Assembly (NCBI RefSeq): GCF_003367475.1
Contig: NZ_QRHA01000005.1
Span: forward strand, 62,001 to 126,000
DNA from: Alteromonas aestuariivivens
GTDB taxonomy: Bacteria; Pseudomonadota; Gammaproteobacteria; Enterobacterales; Alteromonadaceae
Direction: 5' to 3'
Length of the DNA: 64,000 bases
Notes under the pieces: model-generated
Told to the model about the DNA's origin: nothing
Database searches by the model: none
What the model saw: the letters and a program-made list of their open reading frames with translations, nothing else
In this document: in pieces, positions 1-11,200 of the stretch
Position numbering within the stretch: the stretch's first letter is position 1
How the letters are laid out: each line of letters starts with the position of its first letter
Translations under genes and position numbers: made by a program

Positions 1-44
1 GCCAGGGCGAACAATACATGCACGAGATCAACTGCAATCATCAT
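1..44 (-). CDS. Possible 5' end of a gene running off the left edge
   Basis: On the minus strand an open frame starts with two consecutive ATG codons (39-44) and stays open to the window edge, giving about 14 residues that read MMIAVDLVHVLFAL. The stretch is hydrophobic, as at the start of a membrane protein. It would be read in the same direction as the fumarase, after that gene's terminator. Only 44 bases are available, so no product can be named and the frame could be fortuitous. Confidence 0.3.
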   Translation of the reverse strand, partial: MMIAVDLVHVLFAL

Positions 45-65
45 AATTCCATGTCATTTTGATAC

Positions 66-89
66 AAAAAGGGTACCACAGGGGTACCC
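66..89 (-). terminator. Rho-independent terminator after the fumarase gene
   Basis: GGGTACC and GGTACCC (71-77 and 83-89) form a 7-bp stem with a 5-base loop. On the minus strand the stem is followed by a run of five T. It lies 55 bases past the fumarase stop codon, in the right orientation to end that transcript. Confidence 0.7.
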
Positions 90-144
90 TAACAACGTCG
101 TTCGAATGCCCCAAACCGGGCACTTTACGACGCTAATGCCGCTG

Positions 145-1674
145 TCACTTAGACAATTCGGCATCCAGTTCGGCGATTTTCGCTTTCCAGACCGCCGGAC
201 CGGTCTGGTGCGCATTTGCACCGGTGCTGTCCACTGCTACGGTTACTGGCATATCTTCCACTTCAAATTCGTAGATAGCTTCCATCCCCAAATCCTCAAA
301 GGCCACAACCCGGGACTTCTTGATGGCTTTTGATACCAGATAAGCCGCACCGCCTACGGCCATCAAATAAACGGCTTTGTGCGCGGCAATAGACTGCACG
401 GTGGCCGGCCCGCGCTCAGCTTTTCCAATCATGCCGATTAAACCGGTTTTTTCCAGCATCATATCGGTAAACTTGTCCATACGGGTAGCCGTAGTCGGGC
501 CTGCGGGGCCTACCACCTCATCACCCACTGCATCAACGGGGCCCACGTAATAAATAAACCGGTTGGTGAGGTCAACGCCCTCAGGCAATCCTTCACCATT
601 TTCCAGCATGGTCTGAATACGTTTGTGAGCGGCGTCGCGGCCGGTCAGCATTTTGCCACTCAGCAATACGGTTTCACCCACCTTCCATTCCTGAATGTCT
701 TCTTTGGTCACTTCGTCCAGATTAACCCGGCGTGTATTGGCACCAACCTCCCAGGTTACTTCCGGCCATTCTTCCAGTTTAGGCGCTTTGAGCTCAGCAG
801 GCCCACTGCCATCCAGATAGAAGTGCGCATGTCGGGTTGCTGCGCAGTTAGGGATCATGGCCACCGGTTTTGACGCGGCATGGGTAGGCACGGATTTTAT
901 TTTTACGTCCACTACGGTAGTCAGGCCGCCCAGGCCCTGTGCGCCTATTCCCAGGTCATTCACGCGCTTGAAGATTTCCAGGCGCAGCTTTTCGTCCGTT
1001 GTTTGCGGACCACGCTCCATCAGTTCCTGAATGTCCACCGGATCCATCAGACTTTCCTTGGCAAGAACCGCGGCTTTCTCAGCGGTGCCGCCAATACCTA
1101 AACCAAGCATTCCCGGCGGACACCAGCCTGCCCCCATGGTAGGCAGGGTTTTCACCACCCATTCCACGATGTCATCACTGGGGTTGAGCATCACCATTTT
1201 GGATTTGTTTTCAGAACCGCCGCCTTTGGCCGCAATCATGACTTCGATTTTATCACCCGGCACCATATCAATGTGCACCACCGCAGGCGTGTTGTCTTTG
1301 GTATTACTGCGCGCCCCGGCAGGATCGGCAACTATGGAGGCCCGCAACGGATTGTCAGGATTGGTATAAGCACGTCGGGTACCTTCGTCAACCATTTGTT
1401 GGACTGTCATGTCCGTCTTGTCCCAGCTGACCGCCATACCGATTTTCACAAAGCAGGTAACAATACCGGTATCCTGACATATTGGGCGCTTGCCTTCTGC
1501 CGACATTCTGGAATTAATCAGAATTTGGGCCATCGCATCTTTCGCCGCCTGGCTTTGCTCTTTCAGATACGCCTGTTCTACCGCTTTAACATAATCAAGC
1601 GGGTGGTAGTAAGAAATAAACTGCAAAGCATCTTCAATACTGTCGATGAAGTCTTGTTGACGAATAACGGTCAT
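145..1674 (-). CDS. Fumarate hydratase, class I (iron-sulfur)
   Basis: This 509-aa protein is a class I, oxygen-sensitive fumarase that interconverts fumarate and malate in the cytosolic TCA cycle. Class I enzymes use a [4Fe-4S] cluster. Three well-spaced cysteines in conserved surroundings are visible at about residues 66 (PICQDTG), 185 (WCPPG) and 277 (PNCAATRH) and are the expected cluster ligands. The length matches the two-part FumA/FumB type, with an N-terminal alpha part and a C-terminal beta part fused. The ATG is preceded by a GAGGA-type ribosome site. It is divergent from pabB across a 218-bp intergenic region and is followed by its own terminator. Whether it corresponds to FumA or FumB cannot be told from sequence alone. 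Confidence 0.95.
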   Translation of the reverse strand: MTVIRQQDFIDSIEDALQFISYYHPLDYVKAVEQAYLKEQSQAAKDAMAQILINSRMSAEGKRPICQDTGIVTCFVKIGMAVSWDKTDMTVQQMVDEGTRRAYTNPDNPLRASIVADPAGARSNTKDNTPAVVHIDMVPGDKIEVMIAAKGGGSENKSKMVMLNPSDDIVEWVVKTLPTMGAGWCPPGMLGLGIGGTAEKAAVLAKESLMDPVDIQELMERGPQTTDEKLRLEIFKRVNDLGIGAQGLGGLTTVVDVKIKSVPTHAASKPVAMIPNCAATRHAHFYLDGSGPAELKAPKLEEWPEVTWEVGANTRRVNLDEVTKEDIQEWKVGETVLLSGKMLTGRDAAHKRIQTMLENGEGLPEGVDLTNRFIYYVGPVDAVGDEVVGPAGPTTATRMDKFTDMMLEKTGLIGMIGKAERGPATVQSIAAHKAVYLMAVGGAAYLVSKAIKKSRVVAFEDLGMEAIYEFEVEDMPVTVAVDSTGANAHQTGPAVWKAKIAELDAELSK

Positions 1675-1892
1675 GGGGTCCTCTTCTTGTTTTCGCCTTA
1701 CCGTGGTCTAAGCGTGCTAAAAAAGCGTATACTAGCGCAACTGACGAACAGGCTCCAAATAAATCCTGTTGTAACAACGGCGGTTGCGGGTATTTCCGTC
1801 TGCCGTGGTACAACCGAAGTTTCACCTCCTCTCAGGGGTGCCCTGTTTAAATAACTCGTATTTATTAATGTAGTGATTGTTAACCCCATTTT

Positions 1893-3305
1893 ATGCCAAA
1901 GACTCAACCTCGCACCCTTCAAATTTCTGTTATCGAAAACACACAAGGCTGTTCCCTGCACCGGTTATTTGAAAAGGTTGAATCCAGCCCCTGGTCGATT
2001 TTATACGACACATCGGACAGCACCGAAAGCAACGGCCGGTTTAACATTATGGTGTGGGATCCCATCTCTACCATCACCGCGCGCAATGGCATTACCACAG
2101 TAACTGATAAAAAAAGCGGGGAACAGACTCAGTGGGCGGATCCACCGCTGGAGTTGGTAAAACAGCAGCACCAAAAACTCATTGCGGACGTCAGCCTGCC
2201 AACCGAATCTGGCTCACTGGCGAGTCAGTTGCCCTTTCTGATTGGCGCAGCAGGATTGTTAAGCTACGACCTCGGGCGCTACTATGAATCCATCCCTGCC
2301 ACCGCAGAGGACCAGTATCTGTGCCCGGATATGGCTGTGGGTATTTATCAGCGGGCTTTGATAGAAGACGCCCACACAGGCACTTTATACGACTGCCGAC
2401 TGGACAGCGAACCGGCCTTTTGCGTTGAATCCTGGATCCAGAACACCACGCCCAATGCCGGCCATTTCCAATTAACTGCAAACTGGCAGTCCAATTTTGA
2501 TAAATGCGCGTATCTGGCCGCGCTTGACAAGATCCATCAGTATCTGAAGGCGGGCGACGCCTACCAGGTCAATCTGGCACAGCGCTTCACTGCCACCTAC
2601 GAAGGCTCTGAGTGGCATGCCTACACGCGGTTACAGGCAGCCAACAAGGCGCCTTTTTCTGCATTCATGCGGCTGGAAAAAAGCTGCATAATGAGTATCT
2701 CACCGGAACGCTTTCTTGCAGTCAGGGACGGATATGTAGAAACCAAACCCATCAAGGGTACCCGGCCCAGGTATGCAGATCCGTCAATGGACAGCCAGAG
2801 CGCACAGGAACTGCTCAATTCAGAAAAAGACCGCGCTGAGAATCTGATGATTGTCGATTTGCTGCGTAATGACCTAAGTAAACACTGCCGCCCCCATTCG
2901 GTAAAAGTTCCAAATCTGTTTGAAGTAGAAAGTTACGCTGCAGTGCACCATCTGGTCAGTACCGTAGTAGGCGAGCTCGGAGCGAACGAGTCCCCCCTGG
3001 ACCTGATCGCTGGTGCATTTCCCGGCGGCTCCATTACAGGCGCACCAAAAGTCCGGGCGATGGAAATCATTGAAGAACTCGAGCCACATCGCCGTAGCCT
3101 TTACTGCGGTAGCATGATGTACCTTGGTTTCAAAAACGACATGGACTCCAGCATCTGCATCCGATCTTTACTGGCAGAGAGAGGACAACTGCACTGTTGG
3201 GCCGGTGGCGGCATTGTGCTGGATTCACAGCCTGATTCGGAATACCAGGAAACTTTCGACAAGGTCGCCAGAATATTGCCGGTACTGGAGGGAACGTTTG
3301 AATAG
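1893..3305 (+). CDS. pabB: Aminodeoxychorismate synthase component I
   Basis: The 470-aa product joins glutamine-derived ammonia to chorismate to make 4-amino-4-deoxychorismate, the first step from chorismate to p-aminobenzoate and folate. The chorismate-binding domain fills the C-terminal two thirds. The PIKGT motif at residues 286-290 carries the lysine that distinguishes PabB from anthranilate synthase (TrpE), which has alanine there. The DLLRNDL and FPGGSITGAPK signatures follow. The amidotransferase partner PabA is not in this window. The downstream NUDIX gene overlaps the stop codon, so the two are translationally linked. Confidence 0.93.
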   Translation: MPKTQPRTLQISVIENTQGCSLHRLFEKVESSPWSILYDTSDSTESNGRFNIMVWDPISTITARNGITTVTDKKSGEQTQWADPPLELVKQQHQKLIADVSLPTESGSLASQLPFLIGAAGLLSYDLGRYYESIPATAEDQYLCPDMAVGIYQRALIEDAHTGTLYDCRLDSEPAFCVESWIQNTTPNAGHFQLTANWQSNFDKCAYLAALDKIHQYLKAGDAYQVNLAQRFTATYEGSEWHAYTRLQAANKAPFSAFMRLEKSCIMSISPERFLAVRDGYVETKPIKGTRPRYADPSMDSQSAQELLNSEKDRAENLMIVDLLRNDLSKHCRPHSVKVPNLFEVESYAAVHHLVSTVVGELGANESPLDLIAGAFPGGSITGAPKVRAMEIIEELEPHRRSLYCGSMMYLGFKNDMDSSICIRSLLAERGQLHCWAGGGIVLDSQPDSEYQETFDKVARILPVLEGTFE

Positions 3306-3867
3306 GAAAGAGTTCCTGCAACGTTTTCACCATGTACGCCAGATTGATCCGGAACCGGACTTCCCGCTGGCGTCTGCAGGCAAACCCGCTGCCGTCCTTA
3401 TCGCTCTCAGGGAATTCAACGGCCAGCTGGAAATGTTATTAACCGAGCGTGCCCATCACCTGCGCCATCATCCGGGCCAAATAAGCTTTCCGGGCGGCGC
3501 GGCCGAACTCAACGACAACAACCTCTTTGATACGGCGTTACGTGAGGCCCAGGAAGAAATCGGTCTGCCGCCAACACATGCGCAGATCATTGGCACCCTG
3601 CCTGCTTACAGGACAATTTCAGGATTTCGCATTACTCCTGTCGTGAGCGTCATTGATGATTTTGTCCTGCAACCCGACAGTAATGAAGTCGCCAGTGCCT
3701 TCTGGGCTCCTCTGGATTATCTCATCAATCACACCAATCACCTGGTACACCACAGCCACCGGTTAGGCAGTGTGCACCCCATCTATTTCATACCCTGGCA
3801 ACAACGCATGATCTGGGGCGCAACAGCAGCCATGATTCGAACCCTTTCACACCATCTGCAAAACTGA
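3298..3867 (+). CDS. NUDIX hydrolase, CoA pyrophosphatase type (NudL-like)
   Basis: A 189-aa NUDIX protein. The Nudix box is intact (GG, then REAQEEIGL). It is preceded by an HHPGQISFPGG segment typical of the coenzyme A pyrophosphatase subfamily, which splits CoA into 3',5'-ADP and phosphopantetheine. I chose a TTG start at 3298 because GGAGGG lies 5 bases upstream. The frame is open further upstream, but that part is antiparallel noise inside pabB. The start overlaps the pabB stop by 8 bases, a coupled arrangement. CoA as substrate is inferred from the subfamily motif. Confidence 0.85.
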   Translation: MNRKEFLQRFHHVRQIDPEPDFPLASAGKPAAVLIALREFNGQLEMLLTERAHHLRHHPGQISFPGGAAELNDNNLFDTALREAQEEIGLPPTHAQIIGTLPAYRTISGFRITPVVSVIDDFVLQPDSNEVASAFWAPLDYLINHTNHLVHHSHRLGSVHPIYFIPWQQRMIWGATAAMIRTLSHHLQN

Positions 3868-3870
3868 GCG

Positions 3871-3965
3871 TTTCTTATCCTGACAACAGCATTCAGCGCA
3901 CCTTTTTACGGCTGTACCAATTTTGTTTACAACCCATTAGCTTTTCTTATCCTGTCATTAGCATT
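3871..3965. repeat. Pair of short direct repeats upstream of the serine dehydratase gene
   Basis: TTTCTTATCCTG occurs at 3871-3882 and again at 3943-3954, 72 bases apart. Each copy is followed by a similar tail (CAACAGCATT versus CATTAGCATT). They lie between the NUDIX stop and the serine dehydratase promoter. They could be paired regulator sites; no regulator is identified. Confidence 0.4.
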
Positions 3966-3980
3966 TCTGTATTGTAGTTG

Positions 3981-4014
3981 CGATCATCTGTATGCATGAT
4001 CGGTACACTATAAA
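3981..4014 (+). promoter_or_regulatory. Candidate operator and -10 box of the serine dehydratase gene
   Basis: A perfect inverted repeat, CGATCAT (3981-3987) and ATGATCG (3996-4002) with an 8-base spacer, lies just before a TATAAA box at 4009-4014. The start codon follows 53 bases after that box. The dyad covers where a -35 element would lie, so it is a plausible repressor or activator site. Confidence 0.4.
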
Positions 4015-4066
4015 AGGCTCATTCGGGCAACCAGAATTCATGCCCAAAACCAAGGAATACCCAGCT

Positions 4067-5437
4067 ATGATCAGTGTTTTTGATATGTTCAGTATCGGTA
4101 TCGGCCCGTCCAGCTCGCACACGGTTGGCCCCATGCGCGCTGCGGCTGAATTTGTCGCTGAACTGAGCCAGGATGGTCTTCTGGAGTCGGTTAGCGGGGT
4201 TAAAGTGTCGCTGTACGGTTCGCTGGGCCAAACCGGCAAAGGTCACGGAACCGGGAAAGCGGTAATCTTGGGCCTGCTTGGCGAACTGCCCGAATCAATA
4301 GACGTAGACACTATTGAGACCACGCTGGAATCCATTCACACATCACAGAAAATAGCCCTGAATGGTGAACACACAATCCGCTTCCCGAATAAAGATGCGA
4401 TAGTATTCCATCGTCGCAAATCCCTTCCCCGACATGCCAATGCGCTGACGTTTTGCGCGAAAAACGCCGACACCGTAATTCGTGAACAAACTTACTACAG
4501 TATTGGCGGTGGGTTTATCATCAAGGACGAAGACTTTGATCAAGCCAGGCAGAAGGCAATTACTCAGCAGGCTGCTGTTCCCTACCCTTTCAAGAGTGCA
4601 GCTCAGTTAATCGATCTCTGTCGTGAGACGGGCCTGAGTATCAGTTCACTGATGTTAAAAAACGAAGCGGCCCTTCGCCCTGTTCACGAAGTTAAAGCCC
4701 AGTTAAACGACATCTGGCTGGTCATGAAAGCCTGTATCCAGCGTGGAATTGAAAGCGAAGGGATATTGCCCGGTGGCCTTAAGGTAATGCGCCGTGCTCC
4801 GGGGTTACACCGCCGGTTACAAACCGAGCACACCAGTGATCCGATGCAAACCATGGACTGGGTAAACATGTTTGCCCTGGCAGTCAATGAAGAGAATGCC
4901 GCCGGCGGCCGCGTAGTTACCGCACCGACCAATGGTGCTGCCGGGATCATTCCTGCCGTTTTACGCTATTTTGATAAATTCATTCGCCCGGTTGATGCTG
5001 AAACCGCCAGTCGTTTTTTACTGACCGCAGGAGCTATTGGCATTCTTTACAAAGAAAACGCTTCAATCTCCGGTGCAGAAGTGGGCTGCCAGGGCGAAGT
5101 TGGCGTGGCCTGTTCAATGGCTGCCGGCGCACTGACTGAAATTATGGGAGGCAGCGTTTCTGCTGTGGAAAATGCGGCAGAAATTGGTATGGAGCACAAT
5201 CTTGGTCTTACCTGCGATCCGGTTGGAGGGCTCGTTCAAGTACCTTGTATTGAGCGCAATGCCATGGGCGCCATCAAAGCCATTAACGCATCCCGCCTTG
5301 CCCTGCGTGGCAGTGGAGAACACAAGGTTTCCCTCGACAAGGTAATTAAAACCATGCGTGAAACCGGCAATGATATGAAAACCAAATACAAAGAGACCGC
5401 TCGTGGCGGTCTGGCTGTGAACATTATTGAATGTTAG
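4067..5437 (+). CDS. sdaA: L-serine ammonia-lyase (iron-sulfur L-serine dehydratase)
   Basis: A 456-residue bacterial-type L-serine dehydratase that deaminates serine to pyruvate and ammonia with a [4Fe-4S] cluster and no pyridoxal phosphate. The N-terminus [19 protein letters not shown] is close to the family's invariant start, so I began the gene there instead of at the upstream in-frame ATGs (3992, 4040), which would add a poorly conserved 25-aa leader. The single-chain form has beta and alpha domains fused. The C-terminal half carries the conserved glycine-rich and cysteine segments, for example [17 protein letters not shown] and [14 protein letters not shown]. It is convergent with cysB 18 bases downstream. 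The sdaA versus sdaB assignment is arbitrary. Confidence 0.93.
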   Translation: MISVFDMFSIGIGPSSSHTVGPMRAAAEFVAELSQDGLLESVSGVKVSLYGSLGQTGKGHGTGKAVILGLLGELPESIDVDTIETTLESIHTSQKIALNGEHTIRFPNKDAIVFHRRKSLPRHANALTFCAKNADTVIREQTYYSIGGGFIIKDEDFDQARQKAITQQAAVPYPFKSAAQLIDLCRETGLSISSLMLKNEAALRPVHEVKAQLNDIWLVMKACIQRGIESEGILPGGLKVMRRAPGLHRRLQTEHTSDPMQTMDWVNMFALAVNEENAAGGRVVTAPTNGAAGIIPAVLRYFDKFIRPVDAETASRFLLTAGAIGILYKENASISGAEVGCQGEVGVACSMAAGALTEIMGGSVSAVENAAEIGMEHNLGLTCDPVGGLVQVPCIERNAMGAIKAINASRLALRGSGEHKVSLDKVIKTMRETGNDMKTKYKETARGGLAVNIIEC

Positions 5438-5455
5438 CGGCAGTCCGTGGCGCTG

Positions 5456-6492
<1,037 letters not shown>

Positions 6493-6610
6493 CCCACTAA
6501 TGCCATAAACTTTATCATCCTGAGCATCTCTTATTTCAAAAAGTCAGGAAATTAGCAAAAATTTATTAGATACTAGCATAAGGTTTAAAACTGGATCGAC
6601 GGTGTTTTCC

Positions 6611-7312
6611 ATGTCTGACCAAAATTCTACGGCAAATCAACTGGATTTTTCATCTGTACTGGCTGCTGCTGCCCACGACATGAAAAACTCGCTATGCCTG
6701 TTATTGCAGGCAATTGAAGATCTTTCCCATCAACTCCCCGACGATAATGACAAAGCCCGAAACCAGGTTGCCAGCGTGCATTACGAAGCGTCGCGATTAA
6801 ATACCAACCTGGTACAAATGCTGTCTCTGTACCGTTCAGAACTGGATGCGTTGCCGATAACCGTGGATGAATGTTTTATCAGTGACCTGTTCGAAGACGT
6901 GATTGGCGCAAACCGTTTATACACTGAGCAAAAATCCATACAGGTCGACATTGAAGTCGACAATGATTTAACCTGGTACCTGGACAGCGAACTGGTGTTT
7001 TTGTTGGTCAACGATGTGGTAATAAACGCCCTTCGATACGGCACATCCCGCATTCGTCTCAGTGCTCATAGCGAAAATCAGCAACTGGTGATGCGGGTGG
7101 AAGATGACGGGCCCGGATACCCCCAGGAAATGCTGGACAAAAGCCTTGCGCAACTGTCTGAATTTCAAGTTAGCCAGGGCCGCACCGGACTTGGGCTGTA
7201 TTTTGCCCGCCTGATTGTAGAAGCCCATTGTCGGGGGCAACATACCGGAAAAATCAGCCTTTCTAACGGTGGCATGTTAGGCGGAAGTGTATTTGAAGTA
7301 AAACTACCGTAA
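6611..7312 (+). CDS. Soluble sensor histidine kinase without an input domain
   Basis: A 233-aa protein made only of kinase core. The phospho-acceptor is H22 in an HDMKNS box. The ATP-binding domain has an N box (NDVVINALRYG), G1 (VEDDGPGYP) and G2 (GRTGLGLYFARLI). There is no transmembrane segment and no PAS, GAF or HAMP domain, so any signal must come from a partner. I began at the ATG at 6611 instead of the GTG at 6602. No response regulator is adjacent. The two response regulator-TPR proteins elsewhere in the window (21.0 and 45.9 kb) are candidate partners by inference only. Confidence 0.85.
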   Translation: MSDQNSTANQLDFSSVLAAAAHDMKNSLCLLLQAIEDLSHQLPDDNDKARNQVASVHYEASRLNTNLVQMLSLYRSELDALPITVDECFISDLFEDVIGANRLYTEQKSIQVDIEVDNDLTWYLDSELVFLLVNDVVINALRYGTSRIRLSAHSENQQLVMRVEDDGPGYPQEMLDKSLAQLSEFQVSQGRTGLGLYFARLIVEAHCRGQHTGKISLSNGGMLGGSVFEVKLP

Positions 7313-7394
7313 ACTCTGCCGACATAGTATAAAGGAAAAGAGAATAAGCGGTTGTTCCGCAAGGCAGTACCAGGGTAATGAGACGGAAGCAGAC

Positions 7395-8153
7395 ATGTTT
7401 ACGACAATAATAATACTAATCGTCGTGCTGGTGATCGCAGCTATATTTATCAATGCGTTTCAGCAACACCGCTCCAAAATAGAAGCGGAGAAGCGGGCCG
7501 AAGTAGCCAAACAACGCAGCATAATCGATGAAACCGAAAACGTGTTGATGGCGTGCGGGCACATGCCTGTTACTCCACGATTAATCAAAATTCTGCATCG
7601 CCGTATCTACAACGCGTTATTGATAGCGAAGGAAGTAAGCCCCAAATCCACTGATTTGAAACAGCGAATGGAAGATGCCAAACAGCTTGCAGAATCCGCC
7701 GATGACTCGCCCCCCCCCATAATCGAGTTTTCCCTCCCGGATAACGATAAGTTAATTATTCAGTACATTCAGGCGGTTAAAAAGTTACGTGTATTGCTTC
7801 GTTCAGAGCATTCGAAGGGAAAAATTGATACTAAAACCTATGTTGAAGAAGACAAAATGCTTGAACGCCTTCAACTCAGGATCAATGTCGAGACCCTGAT
7901 CCGCAGGGGCCGCAGTGCCCTGCAGGCCGGTATGCTCGGCTCAGCACGTCAATACTTTGAAAAAGCCAGTACCGCGCTGGAAAGTCAGTCCCAACCGGAT
8001 GAATATGTGAAAGCACGGTTGCTAAACGTGCAGGAATGGCTGGAGGCCATTCAGGATAACCTCAAGAACGCCAACGCCGAAGACCGCGCGAGAAAACGTG
8101 CACTTGAGCGGGACGAACTGGATGAACTCTTTGCCCCCAAAAAGAAATGGTAG
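7395..8153 (+). CDS. Membrane-anchored hypothetical protein with coiled-coil character
   Basis: A 252-aa protein with one N-terminal membrane segment (residues 3-22, IIILIVVLVIAAIFI) followed by a charged, helical body. Long stretches rich in K, R, E and Q suggest coiled coils. The region around residues 165-210 resembles a TPR-like hairpin (RRGRSALQAGMLGSARQYFEKA). The very C-terminus is basic (FAPKKKW). It is 82 bases downstream of the histidine kinase on the same strand and convergent with the Cache protein. I recognise it as a conserved-looking Alteromonadales-type hypothetical but can assign no function. Confidence 0.75.
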   Translation: MFTTIIILIVVLVIAAIFINAFQQHRSKIEAEKRAEVAKQRSIIDETENVLMACGHMPVTPRLIKILHRRIYNALLIAKEVSPKSTDLKQRMEDAKQLAESADDSPPPIIEFSLPDNDKLIIQYIQAVKKLRVLLRSEHSKGKIDTKTYVEEDKMLERLQLRINVETLIRRGRSALQAGMLGSARQYFEKASTALESQSQPDEYVKARLLNVQEWLEAIQDNLKNANAEDRARKRALERDELDELFAPKKKW

Positions 8154-8201
8154 AATTGACTCCTGCCCTATTTTTGTTACAGGTCTGAAGTTGTGCCCTG
8201 G

Positions 8202-11200
8202 CTACTCAAGTTCCACTCCGCCACCTTTAAGTAAACTGACGTTTTTGATCAACAGAGGAATTAACCCCAAGGTGGCCGTCGCAATGCTAAGTAAGGTATT
8301 CAGCGAACTGCCGCTTGAATACACAAAAATTGCCAGCAGTACCAGCAGCACCGCAAAAATCGGGATCCGTAATACGCTCCAGGCACCTTCACTTGTGTTA
8401 TCTACCCATTGACTGACAACCGAATCCTTTTCCGCCGTCAGAATAAATTGCCTGAAACTCTCGTTTACCAGATGCCAGCCTTTGTCACGATACAGATAAC
8501 AACGCCTTACCAAACGTTCTATAACCCGCTCATTGGCCGGATTAATGCTGGCCCCATGGGCCATTTTCCACAGAATAAGTTTCTCCTGAACGGTGCACTC
8601 TTCCCATTTACGGCGGTAAAACGGGCCGGCTTGTTCCTGCATGAACTCAATGACCTGCTCCGGGTACCAGTAATCGTTCAGATCCAGAGGGTTTTCAATT
8701 GTCTCTGCACAACGCTTAATCTTTTTCGTTACCATTTTAAACTTGGCTTCCAGTTCACATATTTCCGGCCAGGCCAGGCACTCATGGTGTAATAATTCGT
8801 TGGCATCAAATGGGTTGGTAAGCCGGGATTTACGCAGTGGTGACCAGGCATAGTGTTTATCAAACTCCGAAAACAGCTTGCACCAGGCGGCTTTTTCGTC
8901 TGTATTCGGCGCTGCGACGGATTCCCCGGTTTCGTAATCAGACGGGTTCAGAATACGGTATAGCGGCGCAGTGTCGGCAATAACCACGAGCAGAACTCCG
9001 GGCATAGTATGTAACTCATGTAACAGCTCATATACGTTATATCTGAGCTCTTTATCCTGGCTTATCTGTTCCAGTCCACGCACAGCAACCACCAGCGCCC
9101 TGTTTAAATTGGCATCTCGTTGAGCGGTAACATTGGCAATAAACAAGAATTCTTTGGAGTGCGTATCCAGACAATGATGTGTTTCAAGACAGTCATGCAC
9201 CCTGAATACCTTGTCCTGATAGAGCATTTCAACCTGCTCTAGTAACTCCAGCTCGGCTTTTTTACGGGAAGCGTTGAGGATCAATTGTGAATGGCCGTTT
9301 TGCAGCGCAGCGGATACATTGAGCTGCGGAAATTCTGCGGCGCTCTGCTCCCCTTTCGTGCGTTGCGGCATAACCCGATACTGGTCATGCAAATGTTCAC
9401 CCAACATACGTTGCACAATCATCTGCCGGATAACCACATACATAGTTAGCGGTAACCCAAACATCATAAGCATGATAATAAGCGGGCCGATACCTGACCG
9501 GGACGCCGCCGTCATAAACAGGTCGGCTCGATAACGCAGCTCAGTTCTGTGTTCAGGGACGACTTCTGTGGATAGATCCTGCTTGGCAGCAAAGGTCAGG
9601 TGACTCACAAACTCCGTATCACTTGGAGTATTACTGAATACACTGTCAAACAGATTGTCGGTGAAGTTGTGTACTCCTATTTGGCTGTAGTTAACTAAAT
9701 TTGCCCAGCCGCTTTCACAGGACGTATTCAGTTTGGTGTTTTCACACACCACATCGTGCGGGAAAAAACCAGCCAGCACGGCGCGTAAGTTCGGCTCTTC
9801 CAGCCTGGAAGAAATTATTGCGTCAATTGGCGGCTTGCTACATTCATTAGTTACATTGAGGAATGCGAGATACTTGTTGTACGCCTGTTTGCGTTCTGCA
9901 AGGTTGTGTTCTGCGTTGAGTTGTTCAAAATGAGCCTGGCGCTGCAACAAATAGTCGTGTGCGCTGTAGGTAATTATTGCCGCAGGAACCACCGCAACGA
10001 GATAGATAACACCAGTTAAAAACCAGACATATCCTTTGGTGTACCGTTTGGATTCCACAGCCTTGTTGACTCGACGCTGGCAACCTGATTGTGGCATTTC
10101 ATCATTAAACAGAGCAAAAGCTGCCAGTGCGACTGCAAACAGAACTGCTCCGGCTACGCTGTATGCCTGATTAATGCCTATGACATCAAACCCCCATTGT
10201 TGGCTTGCAAGCAAATGAATCAACAGCAGGGTGGAAATTACAATTCCAATTGAGTAAAGCGGCTTTTTCCAGCGTTGATAAAAGTTAAAATGTATAAAAA
10301 AACGATACAAAAACACCCCTGCCAATAACCAGACAACCAGTGCCCACAGCAATAGCCTTCCACTCAGGGTTTGCACTACCCCCAGCTGGAACTGAACCGC
10401 CAGACTGGATGCTAGCGTTAAACAGGCGCACAAAGCATATCGAGTTACACGGTTTTCATCAAAACCAAACAATTCCTGCCAGTAACGCTGGTGGGACAAA
10501 TAACGTAAAATCAAAAAACAGGGAATAACCAATATCAGTATAAAAACCACCGCCAAAAACACCATAATCATATTGTTGGTGTAGAGTTCCTCAGGGTTGT
10601 AAAACGCTACCAGTTGCCAGGGTACGTTGGTATGAATAACTGGATTTCTGCCATCGTTGTGTAACAGGGTTTCACCGGATAACGCACCTACAACAAGCAT
10701 GTGGGGGCTGCCCTTGTAGTCAACATTCATCATGGTGGGAACCGCCATGGCTTCATGATGGCTGGCTATCAGTAATTCAGGATTGTTGTTGGTTTCGGAG
10801 AAAAAATTTTCAATCAGACTGAGGCTGTCGTCGCTGTGGAACAATACATCGCCATTGTTATTGAGTACGGCAAAACCGAAATTATTCGGCAATATCCTGT
10901 CAACCAGACTGGTAATGCGGGTTCCGGCGATAATAATTTCAGGAATTTCCTGGCCCTGGGTATTTGAGCCTGTGTTATCTGGAGGTAACTTCCTGTTGCC
11001 GAAGGGTACTGCGAGCAGAGTGTTCTTGCGCCCGTCTTCAATATTATTGAGCCGTTGCAGAAAGAATTTCATTGGCTGAGCGCGGTTTACTGTCATTTTC
11101 CAGTAATCGTCAGCCAGGCCCGCCCGAACGTACTCACGTTTGGACAAATCCAACTCCTGCCGGAATACCACTGCCTCCGAAATGTTTAGTATGTGCAGTT

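Noticed and set aside
1273..1854. 193-aa plus-strand open frame opposite the fumarase start
   Set aside because: Shadow of the fumarase gene; no motif and no ribosome site.
3124..3297. N-terminal extension of the NUDIX protein
   Set aside because: It lies wholly inside pabB in another frame and precedes an ideally spaced ribosome site and TTG start.
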